The notes beneath the pieces are model-generated. The model saw nothing but the letters and a program-made list of their open reading frames with translations, was not told the origin of the DNA and searched no databases. DNA of 10,387 nt from an uncultured Bacteroidota bacterium (GTDB taxonomy: Bacteria; Bacteroidota; Bacteroidia; NS11-12g; UBA9320): contig CAJXLR010000040.1 of NCBI GenBank assembly GCA_913056425.1, forward strand, positions 1 to 10,387. Direction: 5' to 3'. Positions within the stretch are counted from its first letter, which is position 1. Each line of letters opens with the position of its first letter. Position numbers and translations under genes: made by a program. Positions 6,574-10,387 of the stretch are shown here, one piece after another.

Positions 6574-6637
6574 GAGTTCGAGAAACAGTCTATCAAATCT
6601 AGACGATAAATGTCTAGACTGACTCGCTCTCGAACTC
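6574..6637. repeat. Nested inverted repeat downstream of tRNA-Leu
   Basis: Outer arms of 10 bases (6574-6583 and 6628-6637) are perfectly complementary. Inside them, 6586-6592 pairs with 6615-6621 (7 of 7); alternatively 6598-6604 pairs with 6612-6618 (7 of 7), which excludes the former. It lies 17 bases after the 3' end of tRNA-Leu (minus direction). No T-run follows directly; a TTTTTA stretch occurs about 30 bases later (near 6542-6546). It may mark the 3' end of the tRNA transcript or be a short mobile-type palindrome. Confidence 0.55.
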
Positions 6638-6654
6638 AGACTCTTTCTGCTTAG

Positions 6655-6738
6655 TACCCAGGGCCGGGGTCGAACCGGCACGATATTGCTATCATTGGTG
6701 TTTGAGACCAACGCGTCTACCAATTCCGCCACCTGGGC
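6655..6738 (-). tRNA. tRNA-Leu (anticodon CAA)
   Basis: An 84-base class II tRNA that folds completely. The acceptor stem has seven pairs (6738-6732 with 6662-6656, first pair G-U) and the discriminator base is A at 6655. The anticodon stem T-T-G-G-T/A-C-C-A-A closes the loop CTCAAAC, giving anticodon CAA, which reads UUG. The long variable arm has a four-base stem GATA/TATC with a GCAA loop, and the T-arm is GCCGG-TTCGACC-CCGGC. The CCA end is not encoded. It lies 26 bases after hscB on the same strand and probably has its own promoter inside hscB. Confidence 0.97.
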
Positions 6739-6748
6739 AATTCTCTCA

Positions 6749-6762
6749 GGGAGATATCTCCC
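6749..6762. repeat. Perfect 14-bp palindrome between hscB and tRNA-Leu
   Basis: GGGAGATATCTCCC is fully self-complementary. It fills the 26-base gap between the hscB stop and the tRNA-Leu 5' end. It could be a protein-binding site or, with further GAGA/TCTC pairing, part of a leader hairpin cut by RNases. It has no loop of its own, so a DNA-binding role is as likely as an RNA one. Confidence 0.45.
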
Positions 6763-6764
6763 GT

Positions 6765-7286
6765 TTAGAGGGCTGCAAATTTATTGAGTTGCTCTTTCAA
6801 TCGCAACAAATATTTTTGCTGAAGGTAAGATTCTTTTATTTGATTTAGTGAAGCACTATCCCCTTTGGATTCAAACGCTTCAATTCGTTGGTTAAGTCGG
6901 TGCTCAAACGAATTTTCCAACGCGGCAAAATCTGATGTAAGTTTTTCTATTTCAGTAGGTTCAGTACCCATTGGGGCTTCCATAAAGCGCTCGTTCCAAT
7001 CCATCATGTCCATAAGAAAATCCGGAGGCAACTTATCTTCTGACGTTATAGACACTCCATTCAATGAGAGCACATATCGTATGCACTCGAAATGATCTGT
7101 GAGCGTTTTGTATGCTTCGTTAATCTCTGAAGTTTTTTGAAGTGCTTTATCATAGGCTTCGGAATTGTCAGCATGAAAATCCGGGTGAAACTCTCTCGAC
7201 AGCTTTAGGTAAGTCCTTCTCAACAGTTTCTTATCCGGTCGGAAACTTACCGGAAGTTCAAACAACTCGAAGTAGTTTGCCGACAT
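6765..7286 (-). CDS. hscB: Fe-S cluster assembly co-chaperone HscB (J-domain protein)
   Basis: With the ATG at 7286 the protein has 173 residues; a GTG one codon earlier is possible. An N-terminal J-domain (about 4-75) has the H-P-D motif at 34-36 that stimulates Hsp70 ATPase. Around it are Y-F-E-L-F-E-L-P, and I-N-E-A-Y-K-T-L followed by R-Y-V-L-S-L-N-G, typical of HscB. The C-terminal three-helix domain opens with F-L-M-D-M-M-D-W-N-E; aligned with E. coli HscB this keeps Leu92 and Glu100 of the IscU-binding face, with conservative changes at 96 and 97. HscB delivers the scaffold to an Hsp70 for cluster transfer. No iscU, hscA or fdx gene is nearby. The start codon shares one base with the rseP stop (TGATG), suggesting coupled translation. 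Confidence 0.88.
   Translation of the reverse strand: MSANYFELFELPVSFRPDKKLLRRTYLKLSREFHPDFHADNSEAYDKALQKTSEINEAYKTLTDHFECIRYVLSLNGVSITSEDKLPPDFLMDMMDWNERFMEAPMGTEPTEIEKLTSDFAALENSFEHRLNQRIEAFESKGDSASLNQIKESYLQQKYLLRLKEQLNKFAAL
6776..6806 (-). promoter_or_regulatory. Probable tRNA-Leu promoter inside the 3' end of hscB
   Basis: On the minus strand TTG (6806-6804) is followed after exactly 20 bases by TAAATTTG (6783-6776), a perfect TAnnTTTG box at ideal spacing. It lies within the last 14 codons of hscB. Transcription would start near 6768-6770, about 30 bases before the mature tRNA. This is the best-looking promoter match in the window. Confidence 0.55.
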
Positions 7287-8605
7287 CACTTATTGATTAG
7301 CTGCCAAATATCATTTCCCATAGTCAGTGCCATTACCGTTAGAAGAATGGCCATACCAACATACTGAGCAGCCAATAGGACTTTCTCCGGTGCGGGTTTT
7401 CCAACAATCATCTCGTAGGTAAGGAACATCATATGACCGCCGTCTAACGCAGGTATTGGTAATGCATTCATCAATGCGAGTGCCAAAGAAATCATAGCAG
7501 TCATACGCCAGAACCAACCCCAATCCCAAGTTCCACCGAAGAATGTTGCCATACCGATAACACTCTTAACTTCTTTCGCAGGAACCTGACCTTTAGCCAT
7601 TTTCACTAAACCAAGTGCATTATAGTAAACGGCCTCCCAACTCTCTTTGAAAGCGTAATCAATAGCGCTCGTTAGTGTATATGACTTGCGTTGGTCTTTG
7701 TATCGGTCGATTTGTGGACGGAAACCAAGCTTTCCATCTTCGGACACGGCTACTGGTAAGATTTGTTGTTGCCCATCACGTTGGATGGTTACATCCACGG
7801 TTGACGTCTTAAACTTCAATAAGGTCTTTGTAAGATGTGTGAAGCTTTTGATTTGAAAACTGTCAACAGCAGTAATTACATCTCCTTTCAGAAGTCCGGC
7901 TGCAGCGGCACCTGATCCATCTTGTGGGTCTTCTCGCAATGAAACCGCACTTACACAATCAATAAATAATCCCTTTGACTTGCCCAGCATTCGGAACATA
8001 TTGTCAGGGATTATGATTGCGTGTTTCTCGCCTTCTCGTTCCACTACAAGCTCTCCGCCAAATATGGCTTCGTAACTTATGTAATCGGTAAAGCGCTCAT
8101 ATTTCTTCCCATTTAGTGATACCAGCTTATCGCCATCTCTAAAACCAAGCTCTCTTGCCACTTCTCCCGCTACAATCCCGTCTTGATTTATCGTATCTAC
8201 GGTTACGAAGTCTTTTTCATAACCCTTCAGTACCAAAACATAGAACAAGAACCCAAGGATAAGATTCATAACTATACCGCCAATCATCACAATGAAACGT
8301 TGCCATGCCGGTTTACTGCGGAACTCCCAGGGTTTAGCCGGTTGTTTCATTTGCTCTTTGTCCACAGACTCATCGATCATTCCGGAAATCTTCACATAAC
8401 CACCGAGCGGTAACCAACCGATGCCATATTCTGTATCTCCTTTTTTAAAGCTGAACAGTTTTTTACCCCAAGCATCAAAGAACAAATAGAACTTCTCTAC
8501 TCGGATACCAAAGGCTCGAGCGGCCATAAAGTGGCCCAACTCATGGAAGGTAACTAGAATGGCCAGCGCAAGGATTAGCTGACCTGCCATAATTAATCCA
8601 GACAT
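7286..8605 (-). CDS. rseP: RIP zinc metalloprotease (site-2 protease)
   Basis: A 439-residue membrane protease that cuts substrates, such as anti-sigma factors or signal peptide remnants, within the inner membrane. The zinc site H-E-L-G-H is at 21-25 in the first membrane segment and the third ligand is in N-A-L-P-I-P-A-L-D-G at 380-389. L-G-G-Y-V-K-I-S-G-M (67-76) is the conserved membrane loop. Other membrane segments are at about 105-126, 366-386 and 408-430. Two PDZ-like regions (about 140-200 and 213-295) lie in the periplasmic part. Length and order are normal for the Bacteroidota form. dxr, a frequent neighbour in this phylum, is not upstream; a tRNA-Cys on the other strand is. hscB follows with a one-base overlap. 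Confidence 0.95.
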   Translation of the reverse strand: MSGLIMAGQLILALAILVTFHELGHFMAARAFGIRVEKFYLFFDAWGKKLFSFKKGDTEYGIGWLPLGGYVKISGMIDESVDKEQMKQPAKPWEFRSKPAWQRFIVMIGGIVMNLILGFLFYVLVLKGYEKDFVTVDTINQDGIVAGEVARELGFRDGDKLVSLNGKKYERFTDYISYEAIFGGELVVEREGEKHAIIIPDNMFRMLGKSKGLFIDCVSAVSLREDPQDGSGAAAAGLLKGDVITAVDSFQIKSFTHLTKTLLKFKTSTVDVTIQRDGQQQILPVAVSEDGKLGFRPQIDRYKDQRKSYTLTSAIDYAFKESWEAVYYNALGLVKMAKGQVPAKEVKSVIGMATFFGGTWDWGWFWRMTAMISLALALMNALPIPALDGGHMMFLTYEMIVGKPAPEKVLLAAQYVGMAILLTVMALTMGNDIWQLINK

Positions 8606-8623
8606 AGTCTTTTATTTAGCGTG

Positions 8624-8631
8624 CGAAAATA
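8624..8631 (-). promoter_or_regulatory. Possible rseP -7 box
   Basis: TATTTTCG on the minus strand (8631-8624) matches TAnnTTTG at all but one position and lies 18 bases before the rseP ATG. The nearest upstream TTG (8660-8658) is 26 bases away, longer than usual, so the -33 element is uncertain. Confidence 0.35.
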
Positions 8632-8690
8632 AACATTCTAAGCGGCGTAAGTGGATACAATCGGACATACCATGTAGTTCTTCCGACATG

Positions 8691-8728
8691 ATGAGAAAGA
8701 GCCTTTTACCGACAAACTTTTTTCTCAT
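8691..8728. repeat. 8-bp inverted repeat in the rseP/tRNA-Cys gap
   Basis: ATGAGAAA (8691-8698) and TTTCTCAT (8721-8728) are perfectly complementary, 22 bases apart, in the 176-bp gap between the divergent rseP and tRNA-Cys genes. It may be an operator or chance; nothing else in the gap looks like a gene. Confidence 0.25.
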
Positions 8729-8755
8729 TTAATTCCAAAAAGAAAACAAAAGATA

Positions 8756-8763
8756 TAGCTTTG
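8756..8763 (+). promoter_or_regulatory. Probable tRNA-Cys -7 box
   Basis: TAGCTTTG is a perfect TAnnTTTG match ending 18 bases before the mature 5' end of tRNA-Cys. No clear TTG sits 17-23 bases upstream; the region is A/T-rich. Position and match make it the likely promoter. Confidence 0.5.
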
Positions 8764-8781
8764 CGATTCGTTTAACGAAAT

Positions 8782-8852
8782 GGTCTCGTGGCCGAGTGGC
8801 TAGGCAGAGCTCTGCAAAAGCTTGTACAGCGGTTCGAATCCGCTCGAGACCT
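8782..8852 (+). tRNA. tRNA-Cys (anticodon GCA)
   Basis: A 71-base tRNA with a perfect seven-pair acceptor stem GGTCTCG/CGAGACC (8782-8788 with 8845-8851) and U at the discriminator position (8852), the known identity base of tRNA-Cys. The anticodon stem GAGCT/AGCTT closes the loop CTGCAAA with anticodon GCA at 8814-8816. D-stem GCC/GGC and T-arm AGCGG-TTCGAAT-CCGCT are intact. CCA is not encoded. Confidence 0.97.
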
Positions 8853-8853
8853 C

Positions 8854-8890
8854 GAAGTGAGTGTGAGTGAGGGTGTGAGTGCGAGTGTGC
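8854..8890. repeat. GTGAGT-type low-complexity tract after tRNA-Cys
   Basis: A degenerate run of G-T-G-A-G-T units begins two bases after the tRNA-Cys 3' end. Its first 16 bases (8854-8869) recur exactly at 9030-9045. Such tracts may arise by slippage; any function is unknown. Confidence 0.6.
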
Positions 8891-8914
8891 GCTCAGACAA
8901 ACTTGACTCCAAAT

Positions 8915-8944
8915 AAAAAGGCGTCCAATTTGGATGCCTTTTTT
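8915..8944. terminator. Intrinsic terminator, probably bidirectional
   Basis: A 12-bp stem (8915-8926 with 8932-8943, one G-T wobble) with an AATTT loop. On the plus strand it runs into six T residues, ending tRNA-Cys transcription. On the minus strand the same hairpin is followed by TTTTTATTT, so it can also end the transcript of the secreted coiled-coil protein gene converging from the right. Confidence 0.85.
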
Positions 8945-8978
8945 ATTCATTTGGTTTTTAATCCAGTTTGTACGGACA

Positions 8979-9028
8979 GGATTTGCTTGTAGCCCAGTTA
9001 AATCGAGATACAGATGGCGCAGCAATCC
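8979..9028. repeat. Imperfect inverted repeat after the coiled-coil protein gene
   Basis: GGATTTGCT (8979-8987) pairs with AGCAATCC (9021-9028) as eight pairs with one bulged T, around 33 bases. It lies between the terminator and the coiled-coil protein gene. The strand and any role are unclear. Confidence 0.25.
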
Positions 9029-9029
9029 G

Positions 9030-9045
9030 GAAGTGAGTGTGAGTG
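9030..9045. repeat. Second copy of the 16-bp GTGAGT-type repeat
   Basis: GAAGTGAGTGTGAGTG is identical to 8854-8869. The two copies lie in the same orientation 176 bp apart and frame the terminator and the inverted repeat at 8979-9028. Confidence 0.65.
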
Positions 9046-9058
9046 TTGAAAGTCTACC

Positions 9059-9727
9059 TTACTTAAACCTCCCCAACTTAGCCTTGAGCTTACTTACCTT
9101 GTTTTTCTGAGTAACTATTTCTGACTTTTTGGTTTCGGTATCCTTCTTATTCTTAACGATGTCTTTTTCGCGCTTTTCAATCAACTCCTTGGCCTTTTTA
9201 ATATCGTCTTGATATCCCTCTAAGTCCTTCTCTAAGTTCTTCTCATCCTTCTCCAAGCGCTTTAGGTTTTTCTCTTCCTCATTCAACTGGTTTGCCAAAG
9301 ACTCCAAAACCACCGATTTCGCAAACCGTTTCATTAAACCACGAATGGACATTGATGCTTTGCTGTTTCCGGCACCGGATATATACTCAGCTCCATTGAA
9401 GTAGAAAGCCTTCATGTAAACACCCTCCGGTGTTTCTGTGAAATTCACATAAACGTTTAAGGCGCTTTCGGTAATCGACGGAATGATTACCTGCTCTGTG
9501 AGATAGTCATCGGTCTTAATTATTTTGGTTGTTTTACCATCGTAATCCCGCATGAGGTTTGACCACGATCGCTCCACGTCTTTTATGTTTGATTCAGGTA
9601 TAAGAATCTTAAACCCTTTTTGGTTTCCCTGACTCATCGTTGCTGTAACCTCAGTCACTTCACCTATCTGGGCAAATCCGTAAAATGCACTCAATGTGAG
9701 CAATAAAAGTCCGGCTAGTTTCTTCAT
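9059..9727 (-). CDS. Secreted coiled-coil protein of unknown function
   Basis: A 222-residue protein I do not recognise as a named family. Residues 1-20 form a clear signal peptide (M-K-K-L-A-G, a leucine-rich core, likely cut after G-F-A-Q). A mixed alpha/beta domain follows at about 21-138, with T-A-T-M-S-Q-G-N-Q-K-G and S-W-S-N-L-M-R-D-Y-D-G-K. From about 141 to 215 lies a highly charged Lys/Glu coiled coil with heptad spacing (E-K-N-L-K-R-L-E-K-D-E-K-N-L), then a basic tail. Export plus a long coiled coil suggests a periplasmic or outer-membrane-associated structural or binding role; this is inference. It starts two bases after the HMG-CoA lyase stop, so the two are probably co-transcribed, though no link in function is evident. 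Transcription likely ends at 8944-8915. Confidence 0.8.
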   Translation of the reverse strand: MKKLAGLLLLTLSAFYGFAQIGEVTEVTATMSQGNQKGFKILIPESNIKDVERSWSNLMRDYDGKTTKIIKTDDYLTEQVIIPSITESALNVYVNFTETPEGVYMKAFYFNGAEYISGAGNSKASMSIRGLMKRFAKSVVLESLANQLNEEEKNLKRLEKDEKNLEKDLEGYQDDIKKAKELIEKREKDIVKNKKDTETKKSEIVTQKNKVSKLKAKLGRFK

Positions 9728-9729
9728 AA

Positions 9730-10387
9730 TTAATTAAATATGTGTTGAGCAATCTGTAGAGCTTTGTCGAATGCCACAGCATCTAGTCCATGAGTAACAT
9801 CGTTTGTATCAAAGTAACCCACCATGTTTTCCGTTGGCATGTTACCTACCAACTCATCCTTCGCCATAGGACAGCCGCCATAGCCTTTTATCGCTCCGTC
9901 AAATCTGCGACAACCGGACTTATATGCGGAATCAATCTTTTCCTGCCATTCATCCGGTCGGGTGTGAAAGTGCGCTCCAAACTCTGCGGTACCAAAGTTT
10001 CCAATTAATGCCGTAAACACATTAGATATCTCACTTGGTGTGGAGATGCCAACCGTGTCGCTAATCGAAAATGAGTCTACACCCAAGTCCGTTAACTTCC
10101 CTACCCAATCCTCTACAATTGAAACGTTCCAGTCGTCTCCATACGGGTTACCAAACCCCATAGATATGTATATGACAACCTCTTTGTCATTTTTGGTTGA
10201 TTTGTCGAGCAAATACTTAACCATATCAAAGCTGTCTGCGATTGACTTGTTTGTATTTCGTTGTTGGAAGGTCTCGGATATCGAAAAAGGATATCCCAGA
10301 TAGTGCACTCGATTGTGTTTCACAGCATCATTAACTCCCCTTCTATTCGCAACGATCACGGATAATCGAGTACTTGAATCCTCTAAA
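9730..10387 (-). CDS. Hydroxymethylglutaryl-CoA lyase (5' end outside window)
   Basis: The frame is open to the right edge and gives 218 complete residues of a DRE-TIM metallolyase; the N-terminal part with the catalytic D-R-D region is missing. A GTG at 10359 is internal, since the preceding codons (L-E-D-S-S-T-R-L-S) continue the family alignment. Visible family features are G-F-G-N-P-Y-G-D, then S-I-S-D-T-V-G, the metal-binding H-F-H (in F-G-A-H-F-H-T), and the signature G-G-C-P-M-A-K-D with its active-site cysteine, followed by G-N-M-P-T-E-N-M-V, whose Asn is a metal ligand. The enzyme splits 3-hydroxy-3-methylglutaryl-CoA into acetyl-CoA and acetoacetate, the last step of leucine breakdown. 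Other DRE-TIM enzymes such as isopropylmalate synthase fit less well because of the GGCP/GN signature. Confidence 0.9.
   Translation of the reverse strand, partial: LEDSSTRLSVIVANRRGVNDAVKHNRVHYLGYPFSISETFQQRNTNKSIADSFDMVKYLLDKSTKNDKEVVIYISMGFGNPYGDDWNVSIVEDWVGKLTDLGVDSFSISDTVGISTPSEISNVFTALIGNFGTAEFGAHFHTRPDEWQEKIDSAYKSGCRRFDGAIKGYGGCPMAKDELVGNMPTENMVGYFDTNDVTHGLDAVAFDKALQIAQHIFN

Noticed and set aside
6490..6732. 80-residue minus-strand reading frame starting M-A-E-L-V-D-A-L
   Set aside because: It begins inside tRNA-Leu and its first residues are simply the translated tRNA, a well-known false gene; the rest covers the palindrome and has no domain features.
7311..7529. 72-residue minus-strand frame within rseP
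   Set aside because: It is an out-of-frame shadow of the rseP C-terminal region with no independent features.
8729..9025. 98-residue minus-strand reading frame with His-Ser repeats
   Set aside because: It crosses tRNA-Cys, the terminator and the GTGAGT tract on the opposite strand; the His-Ser run is only the translated repeat.
10357..10359. GTG as the true start of HMG-CoA lyase
   Set aside because: Codons upstream of it remain in frame and match the family; without them the enzyme would lack about a third of its barrel, so the real start is outside the window.
1..10387. CRISPR arrays, transposases, phage genes, toxin-antitoxin pairs, riboswitches
   Set aside because: All sizeable frames are explained by housekeeping genes; no regularly spaced repeats, transposase motifs or riboswitch-like leaders were seen, and no intergenic gap exceeds about 240 bases.

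Overview
The window looks like ordinary chromosomal DNA from a member of the Bacteroidota, most likely near Flavobacteriales. The reasons are: a geranylgeranylglycerol-phosphate geranylgeranyltransferase-like UbiA protein, an HMG-CoA lyase of the type seen in that group, a secreted stand-alone TonB C-terminal domain, MoxR followed by DUF58, and promoters that fit the phylum's TAnnTTTG -7 box rather than sigma70 hexamers. Shine-Dalgarno sequences are weak or absent. The genus cannot be fixed from the sequence alone.

Layout. Minus strand 1-1985: a moxR ATPase gene runs into a DUF58 gene that leaves the window, as in aerotolerance-type (Bat) operons. Plus strand 2136-4182: dnaN (sliding clamp) and trmD (tRNA m1G37 methyltransferase), separated by a 241-bp gap with a good intrinsic terminator. 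Minus strand 6425-4179: a tightly packed unit of a secreted TonB-C-terminal-domain protein, ruvX, def and a UbiA prenyltransferase, with start/stop overlaps at two of its three junctions. Its last stop codon overlaps the trmD stop codon. Minus strand 8605-6655: rseP, hscB and tRNA-Leu(CAA), where rseP and hscB overlap by one base and the tRNA has its own probable promoter inside the 3' end of hscB. Plus strand 8782-8852: tRNA-Cys(GCA), followed by GTGAGT-type low-complexity DNA and a terminator that reads well in both directions. Minus strand 10387-9059: the 3' part of an HMG-CoA lyase gene and, two bases later, a secreted coiled-coil protein of unknown function.

Together these genes serve replication, translation (tRNA modification, tRNAs, peptide deformylation), envelope biology (site-2 protease, TonB-like domain, prenyl lipid synthesis, MoxR/DUF58), Fe-S cluster maturation and leucine catabolism. 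I found no phage, transposase, CRISPR array or defence system. The points worth a second look are small: promoter placement with very short leaders, an internal tRNA promoter, palindromic and repetitive intergenic DNA, and the uncharacterised secreted coiled-coil protein. I do not see a strong candidate for a new biological system here.
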